From: Desulfosoma sp.
GTDB taxonomy: Bacteria; Desulfobacterota; Syntrophobacteria; Syntrophobacterales; DSM-9756
Length of the DNA: 64,000 bases
Direction of reading: 5' to 3'
NCBI GenBank assembly: GCA_037481875.1
Contig: JBBFKY010000014.1
Coordinates: 1 to 64,000 of the forward strand
In this document: piece after piece, positions 55,619-64,000 of the stretch
Numbering within the stretch: position 1 is the stretch's first letter
Layout: each line of letters starts with the position of its first letter
The notes under the pieces: generated by a model
What the model was told of the DNA's origin: nothing
Databases searched by the model: none
The model's input: the letters and a program-made list of their open reading frames with translations, nothing else
Program-made: the position numbers and the translations under genes

Positions 55619-56121
55619 TCTTCTATGCCTTTTGCGTGGGGGCGGTGGTTTCGGCCCTGCTGATGGTGACCACCAAGCGGCCGGTGCGTGCGGCCATGAG
55701 CCTAGTGGCGACCATGTCCTTTTTGGCGGGCCTTTATGCTCTGCTAAACGCCCACCTGATCGCGGTGCTGCAGCTGATCGTTTATGCCGGCGCCATCATG
55801 GTGTTGTTCTTGTTTGTGATCATGCTTTTGAACATAGAAGAAAAAGAGGGAAAGCTCGCCAAGAATGTCTTTTTCATTCAGTTGGCGGGAACCGTTGTGG
55901 TGGGCGTTCTCCTGGTCGCCATGGTCGTGGTCATGAATCGACTGGGACCTTCGGTGACGGCGGTGGAAGTGGATCCCAGCTTCGGGACCACCAAAGCGGT
56001 GGGCTGGATGCTTTTCACCAAGTACCTGCTGCCCTTTGAAATAGCGTCCGTGTTGTTGCTTGCGGCCATCGTGGGAGCGGTGATTCTAGCCAAGAGGAGG
56101 ATAGGTAATTCGGGGGCCTAG
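55606..56121 (+). CDS. nuoJ: NADH-quinone oxidoreductase subunit J
   Basis: 171 residues with five hydrophobic helices. The conserved third helix reads [20 protein letters not shown], with the pi-bulge region (VYAGAI) that takes part in coupling. [31 protein letters not shown] is also typical. It starts 13 bases before the end of nuoI. Confidence 0.96.
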   Translation: MELLIFYAFCVGAVVSALLMVTTKRPVRAAMSLVATMSFLAGLYALLNAHLIAVLQLIVYAGAIMVLFLFVIMLLNIEEKEGKLAKNVFFIQLAGTVVVGVLLVAMVVVMNRLGPSVTAVEVDPSFGTTKAVGWMLFTKYLLPFEIASVLLLAAIVGAVILAKRRIGNSGA

Positions 56122-56152
56122 GGTGGGGCCGCTGAATTATCGGGTGGAGCCT

Positions 56153-56455
56153 ATGGTTTCGTTAAACGCATACCTGGTGCTGGGCGCTGTGTTGTTTTCC
56201 ATCGGTGCGGTGGGCGTTCTGGCGCATCGCAATGCGCTGATCATCTACATGTGCATTGAACTGATGCTCAACGCCGTGAACCTCACTATTGTGGCTTATT
56301 CACGGTTTCTTAACAGTCTGGACGGTCACGTCTATGTCTTCATGATCATGACCGTGGCTGCGGCTGAGGCTGCTGTGGGGTTGGCAATCCTCATCGCCCT
56401 TTTCCGCAACAAGCCGACCGTCGATGTGGACGAAATCAATCTAAGCAAAGGTTAG
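56153..56455 (+). CDS. nuoK: NADH-quinone oxidoreductase subunit K
   Basis: 100 residues from ATG 56153; a GTG at 56123 would add 10 residues but the family is about 100 long. Three membrane helices, with the two conserved membrane glutamates in [13 protein letters not shown] and [17 protein letters not shown]. It forms the link in the proton path next to the antiporter-like subunits. Confidence 0.95.
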   Translation: MVSLNAYLVLGAVLFSIGAVGVLAHRNALIIYMCIELMLNAVNLTIVAYSRFLNSLDGHVYVFMIMTVAAAEAAVGLAILIALFRNKPTVDVDEINLSKG

Positions 56456-56462
56456 GAAGGAC

Positions 56463-57974
56463 GTGGAAACTATTTACTCGATCAAACCCTTGCTGGCCGT
56501 GCTGGTGTCTCTTCTGGCGGTGCCTCTGATCGTCAAAACCGGGGAGAAGAATCCAAATCTTAGGGAATTCTGGTCGGTTTTGGCCGGGGTTCTGAAGTTT
56601 TCCATCGTCGTGTCCATGGTGCCGACGATCTTGTCCGGGCACACCATCGAGTGCATCTTAGTGGAAGGCTTTTACAAGGGAATCGATCTAAAGTTCCGAG
56701 TGGATGCCTTCGGCCTGCTTTTCGCGACCGTCTCTTCCTTTCTATGGATTTTGACGACCTTCTATTCCGTTGGGTACATGAGAGCGGGGAAGGAACATTC
56801 CCAAACCCGGTATTTCAGCTGTTTCGCCATCAGTTTGTCGGCAACCATGGGTGTTGCCTTTTCCGCCAATCTTGTCACCTTGTTCTTGTTTTATGAAATC
56901 TTGAGCCTGGCGACGGTGCCTCTGGTCGGGCACAAGGAAACCGGCGAGGCTGTGGAAGGCGCTACCAAGTATTTCCTTTACCTGTTGGGTCTGTCGAAAA
57001 CACTTCTTCTGGCAGGAGTCATCATCGTCTACATGACGGCAGGAACGACGGACTTTCAGCCGGGAGGGCTTCTGCGACCCCAGACCGGATCGACCTTGCT
57101 TTTCGCCTCCTTCTTCCTGTTTCTTTTCGGGTTCGCCAAGGGCGCTGTGATGCCCTTCCATAACTGGCTTCCTTCGGCCATGGTGGCGCCCACTCCGGTC
57201 AGTGCTTTGCTCCATGCGGTGGCCGTCGTGAAAGTCGGTGTGTTCTCGATCCTCAGGGTGGTGTTTCACATCTACGGTGTGGACCTAATGACCCGCATGA
57301 ATTTGGGCATCACGGCCGCTTACGTGGTTTCCTTTACCATCATCATGGCTTCCGTCATCGCCTTGACGAAAGACAATTTGAAGGCACGGCTGGCCTATTC
57401 CACGGTGAGTCAGCTTTCCTACGTCATCTTGGGTGCTGTGCTTCTGACCCCGAGCAGCATGGTAGGGGGTATCATGCACATCGCCAACCACGCGTTTTCA
57501 AAGATCACCTTGTTCTTCTGCGCAGGCTCCCTGTACGTCTCGGCGCACAAGACGGAAATCAGTCAGTTGTCCGGTATCGGCAAAAAAATGCCGTGGACCA
57601 TGGCGGCCTTTTTCATCGGATCTTTAAGTATGATCGGTGTGCCGCCGGCGGCCGGATTTACCAGCAAATGGTTTTTAGCTTTAGGGTCTATCGAAGCCCA
57701 TGCTGTGCCGATTTTGATGGTGCTGGTCATGAGCACCCTGTTGAATGCGGCTTATTTTCTGCCCATCACCTACAAGGCGTTCTTTGAAAAGGAAAACGGT
57801 GCCCACGGTGCTGAAGGCCATGGCCATGGCCATGGCCATGGAGACGGGCACCATGAGGAGGTTCGGGAGCTGAAATTCGTCGTCGTTCCCTTGGTGCTTA
57901 CGGCGATCATCTCGCTGCTCATCGGTCTATTTCCCGACTTCTTCCTCACTTTGGCCAAGGAGGTGATCCGATGA
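56463..57974 (+). CDS. antiporter-like (MrpD/NuoM/NuoL-type) membrane subunit
   Basis: 503 residues from GTG 56463 (AGGAAGG upstream), about 14 membrane helices. The proton-translocating core is clear: LFLFYEILSLATVPLVGHKE with the key Glu of helix 5, FFLFLFGFAKGAVMPFHNWLPSAMVAPTPVSALLHAVAVVKVG with its Lys, and ARLAYSTVSQLSYVILGAV. It is closest in feel to Mrp/Mnh subunit D. Between the last two helices is a His-Gly-rich loop (GAEGHGHGHGHGDGHHEE) encoded by a GGCCAT hexamer repeated four times (57817-57840); it might bind metal. Ends 4 bases inside the next gene. Confidence 0.92.
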   Translation: METIYSIKPLLAVLVSLLAVPLIVKTGEKNPNLREFWSVLAGVLKFSIVVSMVPTILSGHTIECILVEGFYKGIDLKFRVDAFGLLFATVSSFLWILTTFYSVGYMRAGKEHSQTRYFSCFAISLSATMGVAFSANLVTLFLFYEILSLATVPLVGHKETGEAVEGATKYFLYLLGLSKTLLLAGVIIVYMTAGTTDFQPGGLLRPQTGSTLLFASFFLFLFGFAKGAVMPFHNWLPSAMVAPTPVSALLHAVAVVKVGVFSILRVVFHIYGVDLMTRMNLGITAAYVVSFTIIMASVIALTKDNLKARLAYSTVSQLSYVILGAVLLTPSSMVGGIMHIANHAFSKITLFFCAGSLYVSAHKTEISQLSGIGKKMPWTMAAFFIGSLSMIGVPPAAGFTSKWFLALGSIEAHAVPILMVLVMSTLLNAAYFLPITYKAFFEKENGAHGAEGHGHGHGHGDGHHEEVRELKFVVVPLVLTAIISLLIGLFPDFFLTLAKEVIR

Positions 57975-58228
57975 TTCGGAAACTTGTTCTTTTTATCGGG
58001 GACCCGGCAAATTCCAAGAAGGTCAAGAAGATCGGGATCGCCATGCTGATTGTGACGTTCATTTCCGACTTCTTCGTCCATAGGGAACATGTGCATTACA
58101 TTTGGGACCGAATTCCTGGATGGGGCGCTCTGTACGGGTTTGTATCTTGTGTGATCATTATTTTGGCATCCAAGTTCTATGGACATAAGTGCGGCATCAT
58201 GAGGGACGAGGATTACTACAATGACTGA
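57971..58228 (+). CDS. small two-helix membrane protein of the nuo operon
   Basis: 85 residues, ATG 57971 overlapping the previous stop. Two hydrophobic segments are visible (about 21-37, IGIAMLIVTFISDFFV, and 53-67, LYGFVSCVIIILASKF), with charged ends and KCGIMRDEDYYND at the C-terminus. I know no assigned function. It sits between two antiporter-like subunits and overlaps both neighbours by a few bases, so it is likely an accessory subunit made in equal amounts. Confidence 0.8.
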   Translation: MIRKLVLFIGDPANSKKVKKIGIAMLIVTFISDFFVHREHVHYIWDRIPGWGALYGFVSCVIIILASKFYGHKCGIMRDEDYYND

Positions 58229-60002
58229 GTGGATTCACCCGTCCGTCTTCTACATTCCCGGTGCGTTTCTCCTTCCGTTCCTTCGGGGACGGTTGCTGAA
58301 GGCTGGAATGCTGCTGATTCCTCTTCTGGGCACGGCAGCCATGTACCTCATGATGCACCTTCCCCATGGGACTTATTGGACGTGGAATTTCCTAGGCCAG
58401 CCCATGTGCTTTGGATCCGTGGACAAACTGAGCATCGTCTTCGGCTGGGTGTTCACGATCATGTCGTTCATCGGGATGGTGTATGCCCTGCATGTGGACG
58501 ATGTGGGGCAGCATGTGGCGGCGATGCTTTACGTCGGCGGTTCCCTGGGAGTCACCTTTGCAGGCGATTATTTGACACTCTTTATCTTTTGGGAACTGAT
58601 GGCCTTCTCGTCGGTTTACCTGGTTTTTGCTCAAAGAGAACCGGAGGCTATTGGTGCAGGATTCCGCTACATACTGGTCCATGCGTTCGGCGGCGTGTGC
58701 CTGCTGGGTGGTGTGGTGCTGCACTATCTGCATGGTGGGTCCATGCTGGTGGGTCCGCTGGAACAGGATGGAAGCCTGGCTTTTTATTTGATGCTGATCG
58801 GCGTGATCATCAACGCCGCTGTGCCTCCCCTTCATGCCTGGCTGACGGATGCCTACCCTGAAGGAACGGTTACCGGATCCGTTTTTATGTCCGCCTTTAC
58901 GACCAAAACGGCGGTTTATGTGCTGGTGCGAGTTTTTCCGGGCACAGAGCTTCTTGTTTACCTAGGCACCATCATGGCCCTCTACGGGGTCGTGTACGCC
59001 GTGCTGGAAAACGATGCTCGGCGCCTTTTGGCTTACCACATCGTAAGTCAGGTGGGTTACATGGTCACGGGCGTCGGAATCGGGACGGAAATGTCCTTGA
59101 ACGGGTCGGTTTCCCACGCCTTTGCGCATATCCTTTACAAAGGACTGCTTTTCATGGGGGCCGGGGCCGTCATTCACATGACGGGCCGCAGGAAGCTGAC
59201 GGAACTTGGCGGCCTGTATCGCACCATGCCTATCACCCTGGTGTTGTACATGATCGGAGGGTTCGCCATTTCGGCCTTTCCACTCTTCAGTGGCTTTGTC
59301 ACCAAATCCATGGTGGTGGCTGCGGCCAGCTCCGACCATCGTCCTTTGGTCGCCCTGCTGCTGACCATGGCCTCTTCGGGAACCTTTCTCCATACAGGGC
59401 TCAAGCTTCCCTACTATATGTTCTTCGGGAAGGATTCAGGCCTTGAAGCGAAGGAACCACCTTCCAACATGATCTGGGCCATGGTGATTGCATCGTTTCT
59501 GTGTATCGGGATCGGATGTTTCCCTAAACCCTTGTATGATCTGCTGCCGTTCCCTGTGCACTTTGATCCTTACACCGGCGATCACGTGACAAGCGCCCTG
59601 GGTCTGCTGCTCTTTACAGGCTTAGGCTTCTTCATGCTGCTGAAGAAGCTGGATCCGGAACCGACCATCAGCATCGACACCGATTGGTTTTATCGTAAGG
59701 GAAGTCGGGTGTTCATGTGGTTGGCCCGCAAACCTGTGGCCACCACGGATGATTACGTAGGCAATATTTACCGAACATGGTTTGGACGGTTCACCCTGTT
59801 CTTCTCGGACATTCTGGCTCGTATCATGGATGTTCGAGGTATCGACGGCGCGGTGAACGGTATCGCTAATTTCTTTCTTGCGGCTTCACGAATGGTGCGC
59901 ACCACGACAACAGGGTTTGTGCGGCATTATGCGGCGACGATGCTCATCGCGGGCATTGTCATTCTAGGCTATTACCTCTTTTCCACTTTGATGAGTCTAT
60001 GA
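58221..60002 (+). CDS. antiporter-like membrane subunit, NuoL-like with C-terminal extension
   Basis: 593 residues. The N-terminal core has the proton path features: LTLFIFWELMAFSSVYLVFAQRE (Glu of helix 5), YLMLIGVIINAAVPPLHAWLTDAYPEGTVTGSVFMSAFTTKTAVYVL and ARRLLAYHIVSQVGYMVTGVG. The last 140 residues include a hydrophilic stretch (DTDWFYRKGSRVFMW), then RGIDGAVNGIANFFLAASRMV and TGFVRHYAATMLIAGIVIL, resembling the C-terminal end of NuoL proteins. It may stand for NuoL in this complex. Overlaps the 85-residue gene by 8 bases and nuoM by 4. Confidence 0.9.
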   Translation: MTEWIHPSVFYIPGAFLLPFLRGRLLKAGMLLIPLLGTAAMYLMMHLPHGTYWTWNFLGQPMCFGSVDKLSIVFGWVFTIMSFIGMVYALHVDDVGQHVAAMLYVGGSLGVTFAGDYLTLFIFWELMAFSSVYLVFAQREPEAIGAGFRYILVHAFGGVCLLGGVVLHYLHGGSMLVGPLEQDGSLAFYLMLIGVIINAAVPPLHAWLTDAYPEGTVTGSVFMSAFTTKTAVYVLVRVFPGTELLVYLGTIMALYGVVYAVLENDARRLLAYHIVSQVGYMVTGVGIGTEMSLNGSVSHAFAHILYKGLLFMGAGAVIHMTGRRKLTELGGLYRTMPITLVLYMIGGFAISAFPLFSGFVTKSMVVAAASSDHRPLVALLLTMASSGTFLHTGLKLPYYMFFGKDSGLEAKEPPSNMIWAMVIASFLCIGIGCFPKPLYDLLPFPVHFDPYTGDHVTSALGLLLFTGLGFFMLLKKLDPEPTISIDTDWFYRKGSRVFMWLARKPVATTDDYVGNIYRTWFGRFTLFFSDILARIMDVRGIDGAVNGIANFFLAASRMVRTTTTGFVRHYAATMLIAGIVILGYYLFSTLMSL

Positions 60003-61588
60003 TGAATGCTGCGAATTATCCCATCCTGTCGGTGACCACGTTTCTCCCCCTTTTGGGCGTGGTCTTGGTCTGCCTGATTCCAAGCCGGCATCGAAAGGCC
60101 ATTCAATGGACGGCCTTTCTGGTGACCGTGGCCACGTTTCTCGTGTCCTTGGAACTTTATTTCAAGTTCGACACAACCACGTGGCAGATGCAGTTTGTGG
60201 AAGATGCTCCCTGGATTCCGCAATTCGCCATTCGGTACCAGATGGGTATCGACGGCATCAGTCTGCTTCTGGTGCTCTTGACCACTTTTCTCTCCGCCGT
60301 TTCCGTCTTGTCCACATGGACGGCGGTGACGGAAAGGGTCAAGGGCTATATGGCCTCTCTGCTTCTGCTCGAAACAGGAATGATCGGGGTCTTTTGCGCG
60401 CTGGATTTCATTCTGTTTTACGTCTTCTGGGAAGTGATGCTCATTCCCATGTACTTCATCATCGGGATTTGGGGAGGCCCTCGACGCATCTACGCTGCCG
60501 TCAAGTTCTTTATATACACCATGTCCGGTAGCGTCCTGATGCTTGTGGCCATACTGGTCTTGTACTTCATGCACTATGAGGCCACTGGAACCTACAGCTT
60601 CTACATTCTCGATTACCACAAGCTGGGACTCCCCGCGAACCTTCAGATCCTTCTGTTTCTTGCGTTCGCCGTGGCTTTTGCCATCAAGGTTCCCATGTTT
60701 CCGTTCCATACATGGCTTCCCGATGCCCATGTGGAAGCTCCTACGGCGGGCAGTGTTATTCTGGCCGGTGTTTTGCTCAAGATGGGCACCTATGGGTTCC
60801 TGCGTTTTTGTCTGCCCATTTTCCCTCAAGCTACGGTGTACTTTGTCCCCTTGATCCTGGCCTTGTCTCTTGTCGGAATTATCTATGGCGCCTTGGTGTC
60901 CCTGGCGCAAGACGACGTGAAAAAGCTGGTCGCTTACTCCAGCGTCAGCCACCTTGGCTACTGTATGTTGGGCATGTTTGCACTGAATGTGGACGGCATC
61001 AAGGGAAGCCTGATTCAGATGATCAACCATGGGCTGAGCACAGGGGCTTTGTTTTTGATCGTCGGTATCCTGTATGAAAGAAGGCATACAAGGCTCATTT
61101 CCGAATACGGCGGTATCATGAAAGTGATGCCCATATTCGCCTTCATTTTCCTGCTGGTGGCGTTCTCGTCCATGGGCGTTCCGGGAACGAACGGGTTTGT
61201 GGGTGAACTTTTGATACTTATCGGTGCTTTTCAGGCTTCGTTGAAGTTTGGGCTTCCTGCGACCATCGGGCTGATTCTTGGAGCCGTCTACCTTCTATGG
61301 ACGGTCAAGAGAGTCGCCTATGGGCCCATTACCAAGGAAGAGAACCGCGTTTTGAAGGACATGTCGGCACGGGAATACGCCTACATGTTACCGGTTTTGC
61401 TTTTCATTTTCTGGATCGGGCTTTACCCCAAACCCTTCCTTAGAACCATGGATGCGTCGGTGACCCATCTTCTGGAATCCGTCCAGACACAGAAAACGGC
61501 GCATGCTTTCCAACACGGACCGGTGTGGCTGCAAAGTCTTTTTGCCAAAGTCGATCTTGAACAGCTGACAAAGGGCCAAGGGCGGTAA
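59999..61588 (+). CDS. nuoM: NADH-quinone oxidoreductase subunit M
   Basis: 529 residues, ATG 59999 overlapping the previous stop. Family features: YQMGIDGISLLLVLLTTFLSAVSVLS, DFILFYVFWEVMLIPMYFIIGIWGGPRRIYAAVKFFIYTMSGSVLM, FAIKVPMFPFHTWLPDAHVEAPTAGSVILAGVLLKMGTYGFLRF and DDVKKLVAYSSVSHLGYCMLG. All coupling Glu/Lys/His residues expected of NuoM appear to be in place. Confidence 0.97.
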   Translation: MMNAANYPILSVTTFLPLLGVVLVCLIPSRHRKAIQWTAFLVTVATFLVSLELYFKFDTTTWQMQFVEDAPWIPQFAIRYQMGIDGISLLLVLLTTFLSAVSVLSTWTAVTERVKGYMASLLLLETGMIGVFCALDFILFYVFWEVMLIPMYFIIGIWGGPRRIYAAVKFFIYTMSGSVLMLVAILVLYFMHYEATGTYSFYILDYHKLGLPANLQILLFLAFAVAFAIKVPMFPFHTWLPDAHVEAPTAGSVILAGVLLKMGTYGFLRFCLPIFPQATVYFVPLILALSLVGIIYGALVSLAQDDVKKLVAYSSVSHLGYCMLGMFALNVDGIKGSLIQMINHGLSTGALFLIVGILYERRHTRLISEYGGIMKVMPIFAFIFLLVAFSSMGVPGTNGFVGELLILIGAFQASLKFGLPATIGLILGAVYLLWTVKRVAYGPITKEENRVLKDMSAREYAYMLPVLLFIFWIGLYPKPFLRTMDASVTHLLESVQTQKTAHAFQHGPVWLQSLFAKVDLEQLTKGQGR

Positions 61589-61591
61589 CTT

Positions 61592-63067
61592 ATGGAACAG
61601 GTGATGAGCACCATCAGTCTGAGCGCGATTGCTCCGGAGTTGGTTCTGGTCGCTTGCGGGTTGATCGTGTTAATGATTCAAGCTGTCGTTGGAAGAAGAT
61701 ATCCCGATTCGTTTGCGTATGTGTCCCTGCTTGGGGTGGCGGCCGCCCTCGTGTTGGTCTGGAAACAACCCGAACCCTTTGAGGCTCGAAGTGTCGCCTA
61801 CTTTTTCTGCGATATGTGGGTGGTGGATAATTTTTCCAGGTTTTTTAAGATTATTTTCCTTTTGGGCACCGGTCTGACCGTCCTGATTTCCATCAAATAC
61901 CTTCACAACGAAGCCATGCAGCATAGTGAATACTATGCTCTGATACTCATGTGTACCGTGGGCATGATGGTCATGGCGAGTGCGGTGGAACTTATCACCA
62001 TCTTTCTGGGTGTGGAACTCATGTCCCTTTCGCTGTATGCGCTTGCCGGATACACACGCACGCGCATGCTGTCCAATGAGGCGGCCATCAAGTACTTTAT
62101 TTTAGGATCCTTCGCCTCTGGATTTCTGATTTACGGGATCGCTTTGATTTACGGCACCACCGGCACCTCTTTGGTTCCTGAAGTCGCCAAATACATCACT
62201 CAAGCCGGCGGAGCTGCGGCGATACTTGTGATGGGCATGGCGTTGCTGATTATCGGTTTTGGTTTCAAAACGGCTTCGGTGCCGTTTCATATGTGGGCCC
62301 CGGACGTGTACGAAGGAGCGCCGGCTCCCGTGACCGGATTCATGTCAGCCGGGCCTAAGGCGGCGGCTTTTGCAGCTTTTGTGCGGATCTTTATGGAGGG
62401 TCTTCCGCAACTGGAAACCGACTGGGTCATGGTTATTTGGATTTTAGCGGCTTTAACCATGACGGCCGGTAACATCATCGCCTTGGTGCAGGAAAACATA
62501 AAGAGAATGCTGGCCTATTCGAGTATCGCTCATGCCGGCTATGTGCTTGTGGCTTTTCTGGCCGCAGGGGAACTGGGGCTGACGAGCATTCTCTATTACA
62601 TGCTGGTCTACACCTTCATGAATCTCGGGGCGTTCGCTGTGATTACCATGCTGGCTGGCACAGGAGAATCGCGGGTAAAGGTGGAAGATTATCGTGGTGT
62701 GGGCTATGAACATCCCATGGCGGCGTTGGCCATGAGCCTTTTTCTGTTTTCTCTTGCCGGTATTCCGCCCACCGGTGGATTTATGGGAAAATTCTACATA
62801 TTTTCCGCCGCCGTGAAGCAGGGATTTATCTGGCTGGCCATTATCGGTGTTTTGAACAGTGTGGTGTCCGTCTACTACTATCTCAGGGTGACGGTGGCCA
62901 TGTATATGAAGCCGCCGGAGCGCCCGGAGGATGTACCGACTGCGACGGCTTTGTCGCCAGGACTCGTGCTGGCTGTCGTGATTTCCGCTTACGGGGTCTT
63001 GACGCTGGGCCTGTTTCCCGCAACATATGTGGCGATGGTGAAAGCATCCTTCCTGTCCTTTCTCTAA
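61592..63067 (+). CDS. nuoN: NADH-quinone oxidoreductase subunit N
   Basis: 491 residues. The first part has ELITIFLGVELMSLSLYALAGYTRTRMLSNEAAIKYFILGSFASGF; later FGFKTASVPFHMWAPDVYEGAPAPVTGFMSAGPKAAAF, the classic NuoN stretch, and NIKRMLAYSSIAHAGYVLVAFLA. It is the third core antiporter-like subunit of complex I. The start is ATG 61592 (ATG 61604 possible). The next gene follows after about 100 bases. Confidence 0.97.
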   Translation: MEQVMSTISLSAIAPELVLVACGLIVLMIQAVVGRRYPDSFAYVSLLGVAAALVLVWKQPEPFEARSVAYFFCDMWVVDNFSRFFKIIFLLGTGLTVLISIKYLHNEAMQHSEYYALILMCTVGMMVMASAVELITIFLGVELMSLSLYALAGYTRTRMLSNEAAIKYFILGSFASGFLIYGIALIYGTTGTSLVPEVAKYITQAGGAAAILVMGMALLIIGFGFKTASVPFHMWAPDVYEGAPAPVTGFMSAGPKAAAFAAFVRIFMEGLPQLETDWVMVIWILAALTMTAGNIIALVQENIKRMLAYSSIAHAGYVLVAFLAAGELGLTSILYYMLVYTFMNLGAFAVITMLAGTGESRVKVEDYRGVGYEHPMAALAMSLFLFSLAGIPPTGGFMGKFYIFSAAVKQGFIWLAIIGVLNSVVSVYYYLRVTVAMYMKPPERPEDVPTATALSPGLVLAVVISAYGVLTLGLFPATYVAMVKASFLSFL

Positions 63068-63164
63068 ACCTTGACCTAAGGGTTTTCCCGGGGGCTGTGT
63101 CGGGATACACTTGCGCGCAGGGCTATGAGTGAAGGGAATGACGGACTGAGAAGAGAGAGAAAAA

Positions 63165-64000
63165 ATGAGTTCGGTGAAGCTGACGATTGACGGGCGGGAG
63201 GTGGCGATCGCCGCTGGAAAAACGATTCTGGACGCAGCAAAGGCAGCCGGAATCACGATTCCGACCCTATGCCACCACGAGCGATTAAACCCCATTGGAT
63301 CGTGCAATCTCTGTGTCGTTGAAGTGCAAGGGAAAAGCACGCCCGTGCAGGCGTGTATGACGCCCGCGGAAGAAGGCATGACGGTGATCACGGACTCCGA
63401 CATGCTTCGAAGCATGCGGCAAAAGGCCATGCAACGGCTTCTGGTTCGGCACCCTTTGGACTGTCCCATCTGCGACAAAGCAGGGGACTGCAGGCTGCAG
63501 GATCTGGTTTTCGAATTGGGTGTGACGGCAGAACAGTATGAAGAGCCGAAGGAGCGAACGGAAGCGGTCTATGCCACGCCGCTCATCAAGTACTGGCGCG
63601 ACCGTTGTGTGCTGTGCCAACGATGCGCGGCCGCCTGCCGTGAAATCAAGGGGCAAGGGGCGATTGATTTTGTCGAGGTGAACGGCTCCGTAGAGATGCG
63701 GGTGACCCCCGAAAAGTGCGTCTCGTGCGGTGAATGCCTCCAGGTATGCCCCACCGGGGCTCTGACGGAAAATCTGAGCCCTGTAAAGGCGCGGCTGTTC
63801 ACCACAAAGAAAGTTGCGACCACATGCACTTACTGCGGCTGCGGGTGCCAGGTGGAACTCAGCGTTTTGGACAACCGTGTGGTCGCCGTAGACGGCAGAG
63901 ATGATCCGACGATTAATGAAGGAAGCCTGTGCGTCAAGGGACGGTTTGGATACGAATTCATTAGCAGTGAGGAACGGCTGAAAAAACCGTTGATTCGACG
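63165..64000 (+). CDS. NuoG/FdhA-like molybdopterin oxidoreductase, 5' part (cut by window end)
   Basis: The frame from ATG 63165 runs 278 codons to the end of the window without a stop. It opens with a [2Fe-2S] ferredoxin domain (TLCHHERLNPIGSCNLCVVEV). Next comes the His/Cys cluster region (VRHPLDCPICDKAGDCRLQDL), then two [4Fe-4S] motifs (CVLCQRCAAACREI and CVSCGECLQVCPTGAL). The last visible part (TCTYCGCGCQVELSV, then GSLCVKGRFGYEFI) starts a formate-dehydrogenase-type molybdopterin domain with its own [4Fe-4S] cluster. Many NuoG proteins lack MGD, but a true FdhA-like enzyme would keep Cys or Sec further on, outside the window. nuoE and nuoF are not upstream of it. Confidence 0.9.
   Translation, partial: MSSVKLTIDGREVAIAAGKTILDAAKAAGITIPTLCHHERLNPIGSCNLCVVEVQGKSTPVQACMTPAEEGMTVITDSDMLRSMRQKAMQRLLVRHPLDCPICDKAGDCRLQDLVFELGVTAEQYEEPKERTEAVYATPLIKYWRDRCVLCQRCAAACREIKGQGAIDFVEVNGSVEMRVTPEKCVSCGECLQVCPTGALTENLSPVKARLFTTKKVATTCTYCGCGCQVELSVLDNRVVAVDGRDDPTINEGSLCVKGRFGYEFISSEERLKKPLIR

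Noticed and set aside
57817-57842. GGCCAT tandem array considered as a CRISPR or microsatellite element
   Set aside because: It is in frame within a conserved membrane protein gene and too short and regular for a CRISPR.
59972-61087. 371-codon antisense frame over nuoM
   Set aside because: nuoM is complete on the plus strand; the antisense peptide is His/Gln-rich and matches nothing.

Overview
The window looks like a chromosome segment of an anaerobic, probably sulfate- or sulfur-compound-reducing member of the Desulfobacterota (Syntrophobacteria-like). This is an inference from gene content: a selenocysteine formate dehydrogenase with an HdrA-type flavin electron-bifurcation module, a 2-oxoacid:ferredoxin oxidoreductase, a complex I whose NuoG-like subunit resembles formate dehydrogenase, rhodaneses with YeeE/YedE thiosulfate transport proteins, and sigma-54 two-component control. 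No rRNA or tRNA gene was seen.

Layout. (1) 1-12.2 kb: a restriction-modification island. It holds the 5' stump of an adenine methylase (694-1263), an apparently intact system made of two methylase subunits and a GIY-YIG/T5orf172-helicase nuclease (1260-5974), then a decayed type I locus: hsdM pseudogene, intact DUF3800 gene, intact hsdS, no hsdR, and a very large unrecognised helical protein split by what looks like a one-base deletion (8698-12146). (2) 12.2-18.5 kb: a nitrate-sensor chemoreceptor and a cassette of tandem rhodanese, split YeeE/YedE transporter and envelope protein. (3) 19.3-30.9 kb, minus strand: histidine kinase, NtrC-type activator, a good sigma-54 promoter, then an operon of response regulator, hdrA, mvhD, an Fe-S subunit gene and fdhA. 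Both hdrA and fdhA contain an in-frame UGA in a diagnostic selenocysteine context, each followed by a bacterial SECIS-like hairpin. (4) 31.6-34.1 kb, minus: korB and a korC-korA fusion. (5) 35-51 kb: housekeeping and stand-alone genes (rmuC, exported SOD, archaeal-type thymidylate synthase, carB, DUF362, zinc peptidase, periplasmic rhodanese, haem protein, dtd, radical SAM). (6) 51.3-64 kb: a nuo operon (ABCDHIJK, four antiporter-like subunits, and a nuoG/fdhA-like gene cut by the window end) behind a clear sigma-70 promoter.

How it fits together. Formate oxidation by FdhA can pass electrons through the Fe-S subunit and MvhD to HdrA, where flavins could split or merge electrons between ferredoxin, NAD(P)H (through the inserted GltD-like domain) and a disulfide or other acceptor. 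Kor makes reduced ferredoxin from 2-oxoacids. The nuo complex couples oxidation to ion pumping. An intergenic repeat family with a GGGGCGGAC-N6-GTCCGCCCC core occurs at three sites between 18.7 and 34.6 kb.
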